A stretch of 42,189 nucleotides of DNA from NCBI GenBank assembly GCA_016936235.1, contig JAFGPK010000022.1:1-42189 (forward strand), written 5' to 3'. The notes below the pieces were generated by a model. That model was given only the letters and a program-made list of their open reading frames with translations, was not told the origin of the DNA and did no database searches. Below are positions 25,004 to 33,821 of the stretch, in pieces. The translations under genes were made by a program, and so were the position numbers. Positions within the stretch are counted from its first letter, which is position 1. Every line of letters begins with the position of its first letter. Origin of the DNA: Candidatus Fermentibacteraceae bacterium (GTDB lineage: Bacteria; Fermentibacterota; Fermentibacteria; Fermentibacterales; JCC-6).

Positions 25004-26317
25004 TCAGTCCAGCAGGGCCTCCATCTCTGATTTTCCACCTGCCAGCATGAAGGTGAGAGGAGCCCTTTCCCTCACGGCTTCGACAATGGAACGGGCTATC
25101 CCGCGAATGTCCCACTGGGCGTGCTCATCCTCTCTCAGCCTGGAGAAGTGATAGAGTTCCCTTCCGTTGATATCCATGGTCACTCTCCGCCTGTGCGCGT
25201 TGGTAAGCATGTAAGGGAAGAGCCTGTCCAGACCTCCCGCGAACTCTTCCGCCCTCTCCACCGCCGACATGAACTCCGCCTCCATTCCGGCCTCGGAAAC
25301 ACTCGGAGGCACCGTGACCCCGAGGATCGGGTCGTACACCGAGGCCAGCCGCGTGCACATCCTGTGCCTCTTGAGCTGTGCATAGGAACTGGAAGAGACC
25401 ACCACCTGGAGTACGGCCCTGAAGAACTCCCATTGCCTGGGCACGGTATCATGTATCCCGAGACCTGCCAGGGCTTCCCTGAAGAGCTCGAGCCTGGATG
25501 CTTCTCCAAGGCGGTGCCATTCGGACATCGCCCGGTCCAGGGACCAGCCTTCCCTCCACTGGAGCAGAAGGGCCCCCACCCTTGAATCATCGTCGCAATC
25601 GGCCAGTATCAGTGTCTTCGACGGAGGGCTGTGCACGGCGGACATGGAATGGGCGAAACCATCCATCGAGGTCGGTTCAAGGAACAGGAACAATGATGGA
25701 GCAGCTTCCATCACCAGTTCGAGCAACCTGCCGGCGATATCCCTCACTTCCGCAAGCGGATGGCAGGAAAGCCTTCGGATCATGTGCTCCAGTTCCCTGG
25801 CGTTCAGCGTCATGCCCATCTGGCAGGATGTGGCCAGGGGGAGAACGTACCTGGCGTCCTCCTTGGCCCTCTCCTTCTCCAGCCCTCCTTCCCTCAGCCG
25901 CCCGTATAGAATGTCGTAGGAGCTGAAGAGCCTGGCCGCCTCCTCACGGTAGTCTTTTGCCCTGTCTTCCGGAAGCTCCGGGGGAACAACGAAATCCTCC
26001 CCGATCCTGATATACCTCTGTGACTTCTCAGTGAAGCTGGCCAGCCTGAAGTTCTGAAGCTCTTCCGCAGCGAGCCTGGAAATGCCCAGCAGGTCGAAAT
26101 TGAATACCGCGTGTTCGGCAACGGACCCGTGACCGTAATCGAACACGATGCGCCTGTTGGACTCCCTGGCCTTCTCCACTTCCCTGCAGGCTTCCTCCCG
26201 CAGCTGATCGATGGGTCTGGGGTCCCTGCTTATCCTGGCATAGGATGCCGAGAGTGTTTCGGGAGTGCCGCCGCCGAACTGGACATCGGTATTGTAGCCT
26301 GCGAGATGGATCTTCAT
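25004..26317 (-). CDS. Tandem ThyX-like protein (flavin-dependent thymidylate synthase family)
   Basis: A 437-residue protein made of two ThyX-like halves. ThyX makes dTMP from dUMP using FAD, NADPH and methylene-tetrahydrofolate, and is normally about 220-250 residues. In the first half GHGSVAEHAVFNF (62-74) and FRLASFTEKSQRYI (90-103) match the family, but the RHR of the RHRxxS motif is NFR; NARELEHMI (172-180) follows. The second half keeps LKRHRM (315-320) but lost the following Ser and Arg, with NGRELYHFSRLR (384-395) and AQWDIRGIA later. The halves therefore seem complementary. The ATG at 26317 has AAGGGG upstream and overlaps the TGA of the GH84 gene. Long two-domain ThyX relatives are known, for example in Chlamydiae. 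Activity is uncertain. Confidence 0.85.
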   Translation of the reverse strand: MKIHLAGYNTDVQFGGGTPETLSASYARISRDPRPIDQLREEACREVEKARESNRRIVFDYGHGSVAEHAVFNFDLLGISRLAAEELQNFRLASFTEKSQRYIRIGEDFVVPPELPEDRAKDYREEAARLFSSYDILYGRLREGGLEKERAKEDARYVLPLATSCQMGMTLNARELEHMIRRLSCHPLAEVRDIAGRLLELVMEAAPSLFLFLEPTSMDGFAHSMSAVHSPPSKTLILADCDDDSRVGALLLQWREGWSLDRAMSEWHRLGEASRLELFREALAGLGIHDTVPRQWEFFRAVLQVVVSSSSYAQLKRHRMCTRLASVYDPILGVTVPPSVSEAGMEAEFMSAVERAEEFAGGLDRLFPYMLTNAHRRRVTMDINGRELYHFSRLREDEHAQWDIRGIARSIVEAVRERAPLTFMLAGGKSEMEALLD

Positions 26318-27501
26318 AAATCCCCTTCCTGGTGGGATCCGGCGAGCTCCGCGGTCATCGATGCAAGAGGATGATCGAATGGGAGCCTTCGGAACATCAG
26401 ATGCTGCAGCCTCGAGATCCTCTCGGACCTGGACGGCAGCCGGAGTATCTCCGACCACCAGCCCACCATTCTACCGAGGTCCCTGACGTAGGGAGCCAGC
26501 TCCCATCCCCAGGGAACAACCTCCAGATCGTCCAGGAACCGGCACATGAGAAGTCGCGTCTCTTCGAGTCCCGCCAGCAGGCCGGCGTCGGGGCCCCGAT
26601 GAAGAGCGCCGGAAAGGCTCCTGATCATTTCGGACGCCACCCCTGCGGTGGACCATGGAGTATGATGGAATCCTGCCAGGACCTCCCATGCGGCCGGAAG
26701 GGTTCCCAGCTCCCCGGGCCAGGGGCAGCCGGCACCGGTGGCTTTCACAAGGGAATAGACCCCGTAGAGGGCTGCCGGAAAACACTCGGGGGGATTGAGG
26801 AAGTACTCGTGGTCCGCGGGGATTCGCTGATCGAGCCCGGACAGGTATACCCTTCTCAGGCAGTAGTCATCTGCCAGGAGGTTGTCCCAGATGGCGGGTC
26901 TTCCCCCGAGAAGTCCTGCGGCTTCGCAGAGGGAATCGTCATCAAGGCGGCGGGAAACCACTTCCCTGCCGGTCCACATGGACGTCCATTCCGGATTGAC
27001 GTTCTCGCTCCACGCCGAGAGGTACTCCTCCCCGCTATGACGGACCAGCAGCTCGGTGCAGTACAGAGAGGGACAAAGGAGCACGCGGCCGCCAATGCCT
27101 TCAAGAGCCTCACCCACAAGGTTCAGCTGCCTGAGGGCCAGTTCCGGGTCCGCCCTCTGAGGAATGTCGTCAAAGAGAACGGCGACTCCCGAAGATCCCG
27201 CCTCCATGGCGGCCCTCGCCTTTCTCCGCAATGCCGGGTACTCGTCGTCCCTGAATCCCCATGGACTTATACCGAAGATGAATCGGATACCGGAATCCGC
27301 GGCCAGATGGATGTCATCCTCGAGAAGAAGCCGGCTTTCCGCTGGATAGTCTTCGCGCCACCCGAGCCTGTGGAAAGTGTCGTTCTTGGGGGCATAAATG
27401 TAGGCCGGGTCCTCCAGCCGGGAGAGAAGGCGAAGGAGAAGGCTCCTCCTTCCCCCCTCATAGGGCCGTCCGTAGAATCCTTCCACTCCTCCTCGAACCA
27501 T
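26314..27501 (-). CDS. GH84-family beta-N-acetylglucosaminidase (O-GlcNAcase-like)
   Basis: Predicted to remove N-acetylglucosamine from glycans or glycoproteins. The 395-residue protein begins with GVEGFYGRPYE (residues 5-15), the GH84 hallmark, has YAPKND (36-41) with the substrate-binding Lys, and the adjacent catalytic Asp pair Asp111-Asp112 in VAVLFDDIP. The C-terminal half (about 230-395) is helical. No signal peptide or membrane helix is present, so it should be cytoplasmic, unlike the secreted bacterial GH84 hyaluronidases. GGGGTCTGC precedes the ATG with GAGGA further up. It overlaps the ThyX-like gene by four bases. Natural substrate unknown. Confidence 0.88.
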   Translation of the reverse strand: MVRGGVEGFYGRPYEGGRRSLLLRLLSRLEDPAYIYAPKNDTFHRLGWREDYPAESRLLLEDDIHLAADSGIRFIFGISPWGFRDDEYPALRRKARAAMEAGSSGVAVLFDDIPQRADPELALRQLNLVGEALEGIGGRVLLCPSLYCTELLVRHSGEEYLSAWSENVNPEWTSMWTGREVVSRRLDDDSLCEAAGLLGGRPAIWDNLLADDYCLRRVYLSGLDQRIPADHEYFLNPPECFPAALYGVYSLVKATGAGCPWPGELGTLPAAWEVLAGFHHTPWSTAGVASEMIRSLSGALHRGPDAGLLAGLEETRLLMCRFLDDLEVVPWGWELAPYVRDLGRMVGWWSEILRLPSRSERISRLQHLMFRRLPFDHPLASMTAELAGSHQEGDL

Positions 27502-27614
27502 GCAGACCCCTGTTTCCTCGTTGACTTCCAGACGTCCTTTTCCTAGCTTTGATACTTGAATCTACAGTAAAATCTCTTTCTCAGAAATACCTTCAACATC
27601 ACCGGGAGGGTACA

Positions 27615-29327
27615 ATGTCGAAAAACATAGTGGAGGCAGTCCCCAATATATCAGAGGGGCAGAACAGGGAGACAATCGACGAAATTGTCAAGGCGGCGGA
27701 TTCGGTGGGCGGGTGCAGGGTCCTGGACGTCGATCCCGGAGCCGCCACGAACAGGACAGTCATAACAATAGCCGGTGAGCCCGAAGCGGTCATCGAAAGC
27801 TGCTTCCAGCTCATAAAAAGGGCCGGGGAACTCATTGACATGCGCAAGCACACGGGGGAGCATCCCAGACACGGCGCAACGGACGTCTGTCCCTTCGTAC
27901 CCGTAGCCGGTGTGACCATGGAGGACTGCGCTGATTACGCCCGGAGACTCGGGGCGAGGGTCGGCGAGGAACTCGGGATCCCGGTCTACCTCTACGAGAA
28001 AGCCGCCTCCAAGCCCGAATGGGAGAAACTGCCGAACATCCGGAAGGGTGAGTACGAGGCTTTGCATGACAAGCTGGGCAAACCGGAGTGGAAGCCGGAT
28101 TTCGGCCCCAACGAATGGAACGACAGGATAGCCCGTACCGGTGTATGCACGATAGGCGCAAGGAACTTCCTCATCGCCTACAACGTGAATCTGAACACAA
28201 GGGATCCCGGAGTTGCCAGGGACATCGGACTTACCATAAGGGACAACGGAAGGTTCATCAGGAACGGTGAATGGAAGTTCGAACGCGACGGGAACGGCAA
28301 TAAGGTCAAGCAGCCGGGGAAGCTGCAGTGCTGCAAGGCAACCGGATGGTTCATCGAGGAGTACCAGACTGCCCAGGTTACCATGAACCTGACCGACATA
28401 TCCGTAACGCCCCTGCACATGGGGTTCGAGGCTGTCAAGGAGGAGGCGGAGAAACTGGGCGCCAGGGTTACCGGTTCGGAAGTCGTTGGTCTTCTTCCCC
28501 TGAGCTCAATGCTGGAGGCGGGAAAGTACTACATCGAGAAACAGGACAGGGGTCTGTCGGAGACGGGAAGGCAGGGCAAGACTACGGGTGTCCCGCGGGC
28601 CGAACTGATAGAGGTGGCCATAAGGTCCATGGGCCTTCGTGATGTCGCTCCCTTCAATCCTGATGAGAAGATCATAGAATTCATGGTGGCCGAAAGGGAG
28701 GTTGACCTGTCGGGCATGACATGCAGGGCATTCTCGGATGAGCTGTCCACTGATTCTCCCGCACCGGGAGGCGGTTCCGCCGCGGCCCTGATGGGTTCGC
28801 TGGGGGCCTCCCTGGACGCCATGGTTGCCAACCTCTCCGTCAAGAGCAGGAAATGCAGGGAACACTGGGATCTCATGAGGGAGATCGCACCAAGAGCGCA
28901 GGCCATCAAGGACAATCTGCTGGACGCCATCGACGACGACACTGCGGCATTCAATTCCTGGATGGACGCGGCAAGGGCCGGCGGGGATGTCCAGGACGCC
29001 GTCAGAAGGGCTATCGAGGTTCCGCTTCGTGTCCTGAGGCAGTGCCCGGAGATCATCGACCTGGCCTCGGAGCTTGAAGAAAAGGGTCTTCAGGCATCCG
29101 TTTCCGATGCCGGTGTGGCTGCGGCCGCTGCAAGGGCGGCGGGTGTCAGCGCCTATTACAATGTGCTGATAAACCTGGGCGACCTTGAGGACGATGTGTA
29201 CGCAGACGACAAGAGAAACAAGGCGGAGGAGTACCTTGAGGAGACCCTGGCCAGAGCCGACAGCGTCTTCGACAGGGTCGTGGAGAAGCTCAAAGGGAAG
29301 ATGGAGAAGGACTCTTGGGAAGAATAG
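27615..29327 (+). CDS. ftcD: Glutamate formimidoyltransferase / formimidoyl-THF cyclodeaminase
   Basis: Bifunctional folate enzyme that moves the formimino group of N-formimino-glutamate (from histidine) to tetrahydrofolate and then releases ammonia to give methenyl-THF. The 570-residue protein has the N-terminal transferase (about 1-330) with EAVPNISEGQ near the start and the catalytic His83 in HTGEHPRHGATD, and the C-terminal cyclodeaminase (about 365-570) with SPAPGGGSAAALMGSLGASL. GGGAGGG precedes the ATG at 27615; an upstream start at 27549 is not supported. hutH is 18 kb away in this window, while hutU and hutI are not seen. It overlaps the transketolase gene by 13 bases, so the two are co-transcribed. 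Confidence 0.95.
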   Translation: MSKNIVEAVPNISEGQNRETIDEIVKAADSVGGCRVLDVDPGAATNRTVITIAGEPEAVIESCFQLIKRAGELIDMRKHTGEHPRHGATDVCPFVPVAGVTMEDCADYARRLGARVGEELGIPVYLYEKAASKPEWEKLPNIRKGEYEALHDKLGKPEWKPDFGPNEWNDRIARTGVCTIGARNFLIAYNVNLNTRDPGVARDIGLTIRDNGRFIRNGEWKFERDGNGNKVKQPGKLQCCKATGWFIEEYQTAQVTMNLTDISVTPLHMGFEAVKEEAEKLGARVTGSEVVGLLPLSSMLEAGKYYIEKQDRGLSETGRQGKTTGVPRAELIEVAIRSMGLRDVAPFNPDEKIIEFMVAEREVDLSGMTCRAFSDELSTDSPAPGGGSAAALMGSLGASLDAMVANLSVKSRKCREHWDLMREIAPRAQAIKDNLLDAIDDDTAAFNSWMDAARAGGDVQDAVRRAIEVPLRVLRQCPEIIDLASELEEKGLQASVSDAGVAAAAARAAGVSAYYNVLINLGDLEDDVYADDKRNKAEEYLEETLARADSVFDRVVEKLKGKMEKDSWEE

Positions 29328-31237
29328 AACGGACGCTCTTCAAACCCTTCGATCTATCGATCGATAACCATAAGGCCCTTAAGGAGTTCTGCAGGAACGC
29401 CAGGGGCGACATAATCAGAATGACCACTCTGGCAGGAAGCGGGCATCCGGGAGGCTCCATGTCCTCCCTGGAGATATTCGCTCTCCTCTGGTCACAGGCC
29501 AACGTGGATCCCCGCGATCCGCTGAAGGAAGGACGCGACCGGGTCGTAGTGAGCCACGGGCACACCTCGCCCGGAGTCTACGCCACCCTGGGCAGGCTGG
29601 AGTTCTTCGACCTCCGGAGGGCGGTGGCTACATTCAGGAAGGCGGGAAGCCCCTTCGAGGGTCACATCGAGCGGTCGATCCCGGGCGTGGAACTGACGAC
29701 CGGCAACCTGGGACAGGGAGTCTCCTCTGCCGCCGGCATGGCCCTTGCGGACAGGTGCAGGGGAATACACAACCACGTCTGGGTGGTGGCAGGCGACGGA
29801 GAGCACCAGAAGGGTCAGATAGCCGAGGCAAGGAGGTTCATAAGGAACTTCGGCCTCAACAACATGACCGTGGTGGTTGACTGCAACGGACTCCAGATCT
29901 CGGGCAGGACCGACAGGGTGATGTACACGGACATAGCATCGGAGTACAGGGCGGACGGCTGGGATGTCACCGAGGTGGACGGTCATAATCTGTCAGCCCT
30001 TTACAGGGCTCTTCGGCCCGACATCACCTCACGCGCTCCAAGGCTGGTCCTTGCCATGACGGTGATGGGCAAGGGCGTTTCCTTCATGGAGAACGACCCG
30101 CGCTACCACGGAACGGCTCTGAAGCCGGACCAGGCCGAGGATGCCCTGGCTGAACTGGAACTCCCCAACGACCTCAAGGAGCTTTCCATACTCCGGCAGG
30201 AGAGCTGGAAGGGCCGGGGGGACTTCAATCTCCGCCTGCCCTACGAGATACTTGACCTCGAGGGAACCCCCATCGTCTACGAGGCCGACCACCTCGGAGA
30301 CAATCGCGGAGCGTTCGGAGCCGCTCTCATGGACCTGGCCAGGATGAACACCGACAATCTTCCCCTGGTATTCGACTGCGATCTGGCCGGATCCGTCAAG
30401 ACCGGAGAATTCGCTGAGGAATATCCTGACCATTTCTTCCAGTCGGGCATCATGGAACACAACACGGCTTCCGTCGCCGGCGGGGCTTCCATTGCGGGAA
30501 AGGTGGCCTTCTGGGCGGACTTCGGTGTCTTCGCCGCCGACGAGACCTTCAACCAGCACAGGTTGAACGACATAAACATGACCAACCTCAAAGTGGTGGC
30601 CACCCATTGCGGGCTCGATGTGGGAATGGACGGCAAGACCCACCACTGCATCAATTACATAAGTCTCATGGGAAGCCTCTACCACTGCAACACCGTTGTC
30701 CCGGCCGATCCCAACCAGACCGACAGGGTCATCAGGTATGCGGCCACGCATCCGGGCAACTTCTTCATAGCCATGGGAAGATCAAAGATCCCCGTCATAA
30801 CCGATGATAACGGAGAACCTTTCTTCGGAGATTCCTACAGGTTCGTCTACGGTATGCACGACCACATAAGGAAAGGCACCGATGTCGCCATAGTGGCAAT
30901 GGGAGCGATGGTGTCGAAAGCCCTGGAGACCAGGGGGATACTCGAAGGCAAAGGTATCTCCGCCGCCGTCTACGGCGTGAGCTGTCCCCTGTGCATGGGA
31001 CCCAGGCTCCTGGACGAGCTCTCCTCCTACAGGCTGGTCCTGACCTACGAGGACCATGACATGGACACGGGCATGGGCTCCAAGATGGCCATAGCGATAG
31101 CGTGTTTCCGGAAGTCGATCAACCTGAGGCGGAAGGGAGTGACGGAGTACGGCGCCTCCGGAAGACCGGAGGAGCTGTACAGGATGGCGGGTCTTCTCCC
31201 GGCGCAGATAGCTGAGTACATAGAAACCGAGATCTGA
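29315..31237 (+). CDS. tkt: Transketolase
   Basis: TPP-dependent enzyme moving two-carbon units between sugar phosphates in the pentose phosphate pathway; 640 residues, full length. N-terminal TPP domain: LAGSGHPGGSMSSLE near 31-45, SHGHTSPGVYATLGRLE and GDGEHQKGQIAEARR with the later Asn of VVVDCNGLQ. The middle domain has the catalytic Glu in GIMEHNTASVAGG and ADFGVFAADETFNQ, and the C-terminal domain runs from about 520. The start is TTG at 29315 within the end of ftcD, with GGAG eight bases upstream. It would also give ribose 5-phosphate for PLP and nucleotide synthesis. Convergent with the flavoprotein gene at 31252. Confidence 0.95.
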   Translation: MGRIERTLFKPFDLSIDNHKALKEFCRNARGDIIRMTTLAGSGHPGGSMSSLEIFALLWSQANVDPRDPLKEGRDRVVVSHGHTSPGVYATLGRLEFFDLRRAVATFRKAGSPFEGHIERSIPGVELTTGNLGQGVSSAAGMALADRCRGIHNHVWVVAGDGEHQKGQIAEARRFIRNFGLNNMTVVVDCNGLQISGRTDRVMYTDIASEYRADGWDVTEVDGHNLSALYRALRPDITSRAPRLVLAMTVMGKGVSFMENDPRYHGTALKPDQAEDALAELELPNDLKELSILRQESWKGRGDFNLRLPYEILDLEGTPIVYEADHLGDNRGAFGAALMDLARMNTDNLPLVFDCDLAGSVKTGEFAEEYPDHFFQSGIMEHNTASVAGGASIAGKVAFWADFGVFAADETFNQHRLNDINMTNLKVVATHCGLDVGMDGKTHHCINYISLMGSLYHCNTVVPADPNQTDRVIRYAATHPGNFFIAMGRSKIPVITDDNGEPFFGDSYRFVYGMHDHIRKGTDVAIVAMGAMVSKALETRGILEGKGISAAVYGVSCPLCMGPRLLDELSSYRLVLTYEDHDMDTGMGSKMAIAIACFRKSINLRRKGVTEYGASGRPEELYRMAGLLPAQIAEYIETEI

Positions 31238-31251
31238 ATTTCGGAAAGCTC

Positions 31252-32364
31252 TCAGCCCAGTATGCGGCTGAACATCTCGTTGTATGATTCCGTGCCTGAG
31301 ATGATGTTCCAGTAGCCCCGGGCGAATTCCTCGCTGTCTCGAAGGCTCATCATCGCAGTCCCCCTTGCAGGACGGCTGTGGAGCAGGTGACGGTAGAAGA
31401 TCGACTGCCTCACCAGATCGATGCAGGTACCGGAGTTCTTCAGCAGAGTACCTCGTCTGTCTCCCGACAGGATGCAGCGGGCTACCAGCATTCCGCTTTC
31501 CGCAGCGTGACCTATGCCCTCTCCGGAAACCTGGTCCACAAGACCTGCGGCGTCCCCCGCGAGGTAGATATTATCCATTCCGAGATCCCTGTGCAGAACC
31601 AGCGATGGTATGGCAGCACCGCGCAGCTGACGGTGGGAAACGGGGCATTTGATGGAACCCATGAACTCCCCCAGCGCCTCTACGATGTCCGAGGGCGAAG
31701 CCGGACTGCCCAGCGCCCCCGCGCCGATGTTCACACTGTCCTTTCCGGGAATGACCCATATGTAGCCGTAGGGAATGTGCCCGAAATGTACTTCCAGACC
31801 CTCCGGCTCCCTTTCAAGCTCCCGGAGAGGAACCAGGTAATGAAGCCCCATGCCCGTCTTCCTGCTCCTTCTGCCTGAAACCAGTCTCCTTACTATGCTG
31901 GTGGTCCCGTCAGCCCCGACCAGATGCCGAAAGAACACGGTCTCACCTGAAGAAGTGGCGGCGGAAACTCTGTCGACGCTTTCCACCTTCCGGCCGGCAA
32001 GCACTTCCGCACCTGCGGAAGCGGCCCTGCGGAGGAGGAACCCGTCGAACCGGGACCTGGAGACTATCCTTACCGGGTCCGATGGCGAAGTGTATCTGCG
32101 GAGATACTCGCCCCTGTCCCAGAATGTGATGGTGGAATGCTTCCTCAGGGTCAGTTCTTCCAGCTCCTGCGTGGATATCATGCCGGATCCGACCAGTACC
32201 GAGGCAGCCCTGTGACTCAGTATCCCCCCGCAGACCTTTTCCCTGGGAATCTCCTCCTTCTCCAGGAGAAGGCAGTATCTGCCGGACTTCGCCAGTTCAT
32301 AGGCGCAGGCCGATCCCGCAGGGCCTCCACCCACGATGAGTGTCAGGTCTTTGCCGGTCTTCAT
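31252..32364 (-). CDS. FAD-dependent geranylgeranyl-reductase-family oxidoreductase
   Basis: Flavoprotein of 370 residues expected to reduce isoprenoid double bonds or a similar lipid substrate at the membrane. FAD-binding motifs are clear: LIVGGGPAGSACAYELAKSG near the N-terminus, EKVCGGILS after it (typical for this family) and the second nucleotide motif YLAGDAAGLVDQVSGEGIGH near 285-304. The ATG at 32364 has AAGGA upstream; the in-frame start at 32439 would add 25 unsupported residues. It follows tldE on the same strand, with a strong hairpin in the gap. The exact substrate (menaquinone side chain, archaeal-type lipid, or other) cannot be told. Confidence 0.88.
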   Translation of the reverse strand: MKTGKDLTLIVGGGPAGSACAYELAKSGRYCLLLEKEEIPREKVCGGILSHRAASVLVGSGMISTQELEELTLRKHSTITFWDRGEYLRRYTSPSDPVRIVSRSRFDGFLLRRAASAGAEVLAGRKVESVDRVSAATSSGETVFFRHLVGADGTTSIVRRLVSGRRSRKTGMGLHYLVPLRELEREPEGLEVHFGHIPYGYIWVIPGKDSVNIGAGALGSPASPSDIVEALGEFMGSIKCPVSHRQLRGAAIPSLVLHRDLGMDNIYLAGDAAGLVDQVSGEGIGHAAESGMLVARCILSGDRRGTLLKNSGTCIDLVRQSIFYRHLLHSRPARGTAMMSLRDSEEFARGYWNIISGTESYNEMFSRILG

Positions 32365-32407
32365 TGATCCTTCAGCCTGCTTCCAGAGAACGAGGCCCCG
32401 CCGGGAA

Positions 32408-32433
32408 TCCCCCGGCGGTATCCCGCCGGGGGA
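32408..32433. other. Intercistronic GC-rich hairpin without T-tract
   Basis: An 11-bp perfect stem (TCCCCCGGCGG at 32408-32418 with 32423-32433) closes a four-base loop TATC in the 80-base gap between the tldE stop and the flavoprotein start. No T-run follows on either strand, so it is not a standard intrinsic terminator. It may protect the 3' end of the tldD-tldE mRNA or reduce read-through. Confidence 0.6.
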
Positions 32434-32444
32434 CCTCACGGCTT

Positions 32445-33818
32445 TCAGAAGGAATCGGCGGAATCGGTTATCTTGATTCCGGAGGCGATCATGTAGGAAG
32501 GCACGCTCATTGCCACCGGCGTCCTTCTCCCGTAGGTATTGGAACCGTTGACCGATTCCGGTATCGATGATATGACGCTGACGTTGCCCAGCACGTTCTG
32601 GAACGAATCCGTAATCCTGGTGGAGAAGATCGGGGACACTATCCTTCCGTCTTCCACCAGCACCGCATTGAACCTTGAACTTCCGGTGAAGATTCCCTTG
32701 CTCCTGCTTGGCAGGTTCATGTAGTGAAGGGCGGGAATGTAGAGGACACGACCCATGTCCCTGGCGGCATCAAGAGGGTCAGAGGGACCGAAGCCGGTGT
32801 CCATCACGAGGCTGGGCGAACCGGTGTCGTGGCCCGTGGGCTTCCTGCCGTACCTTGCCGCAGTGCCGGAATCGTACATCAGGTTCAGCAGTTCGCCGTC
32901 CCCGATGAGCGGGAAGATCCCCCTCTTCCTTCCGCACATGTCGAACCCGAACATGAAGGTATGGGGATTCCCCGGATCATCCACCAGTGAGATGTTCTCA
33001 CCCAGTATCATGTCACCGGGCTTCATCCTGGCGGTCCAGCTCTGCTTCTCTTCCCATCCCCGGCCGTTCAGTCCGGTCCAGGCGGCCATGCCCACGATCT
33101 CCGAGATCGCGCCGGCGCCGAGAATGACGGTGTACTCGCCGGGATCGACCTTGCAGCCTCCGCTGTTCTCGAAAGTGGGAAGAAGTCTCCCTATCTCGTC
33201 CGTTGTCTTTTCCGCAGCGAAATCGGCCGCCCTCCATCCCGTCTGCTGATGGGTGAGTTCCCATTTGGACGCGGGATGCTTGAGCACCAGGGAGAAAAGC
33301 TGATCGGTCCCCCGGTGATACGCCTCGTTGCGGTTGGCCGTGGTGAGGAGGTAAACCTCCGTGGCGCCGCTGGACCACGAACCGCTGTAGTTGTATTCCT
33401 CTCCCAGTTTTCCGAATATCTCCCTGTAGGCTGATTCCTTGACTTCCGGGTCCAGTTCCGCGAGGTCGGTATCGAACTGGGAATCCTCACTCACAGGGAC
33501 ATCCACTTCGTCCGGGATGGGATCGTAGGTCTTCGGAGATGCTACCCTGGCCTTCTCCTTCGCCGCGGCCAGTACACTCCTCACAACATCGGCGTCGGCG
33601 ATGGCGCCAAGGAATGTCTGGCTGCCCTGCCTCCTTCCGTCGGTGACGACCATGTCCAGCCGAAGGAGGTCCTCGGAAGTATTGAGCGATACCGAGCTGT
33701 TGCCGATCCGCATGAGGTGGCTCTTCTCGTGATGCAGCAGAAGGGTTGCGTGGATACCCTGGTCCGCAGCCTCGTCCCTGACCTGCATCAGAATGCTCCT
33801 GATGTTAGCGTCCAGCAT
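32445..33818 (-). CDS. pmbA: TldE/PmbA metalloprotease subunit
   Basis: Non-catalytic partner of TldD in the TldD/TldE heterodimeric protease, which degrades or processes small peptides in the cytoplasm. The 457-residue protein has family features: SHLMRIGNSSVSLNTSED near residues 33-50, GCKVDPGEYTVILGAGAISEI in the middle, GIFTGSSRFNAVLVEDG and FSTRITDSFQNVLGNV toward the end. It lacks the HExxxH motif, as expected. Its start lies four bases after the tldD stop, so translation is coupled. Length is normal. Confidence 0.93.
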   Translation of the reverse strand: MLDANIRSILMQVRDEAADQGIHATLLLHHEKSHLMRIGNSSVSLNTSEDLLRLDMVVTDGRRQGSQTFLGAIADADVVRSVLAAAKEKARVASPKTYDPIPDEVDVPVSEDSQFDTDLAELDPEVKESAYREIFGKLGEEYNYSGSWSSGATEVYLLTTANRNEAYHRGTDQLFSLVLKHPASKWELTHQQTGWRAADFAAEKTTDEIGRLLPTFENSGGCKVDPGEYTVILGAGAISEIVGMAAWTGLNGRGWEEKQSWTARMKPGDMILGENISLVDDPGNPHTFMFGFDMCGRKRGIFPLIGDGELLNLMYDSGTAARYGRKPTGHDTGSPSLVMDTGFGPSDPLDAARDMGRVLYIPALHYMNLPSRSKGIFTGSSRFNAVLVEDGRIVSPIFSTRITDSFQNVLGNVSVISSIPESVNGSNTYGRRTPVAMSVPSYMIASGIKITDSADSF

Positions 33819-33821
33819 TTT

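Noticed and set aside
26332-27546. 404-residue open frame opposite the GH84 gene
   Set aside because: The minus frame has GH84 catalytic motifs; the plus frame is low-complexity and unmatched.
27523-27590. TTGACT-17-TAGCTT as a promoter for ftcD
   Set aside because: The -10 hexamer is too poor to support a call.
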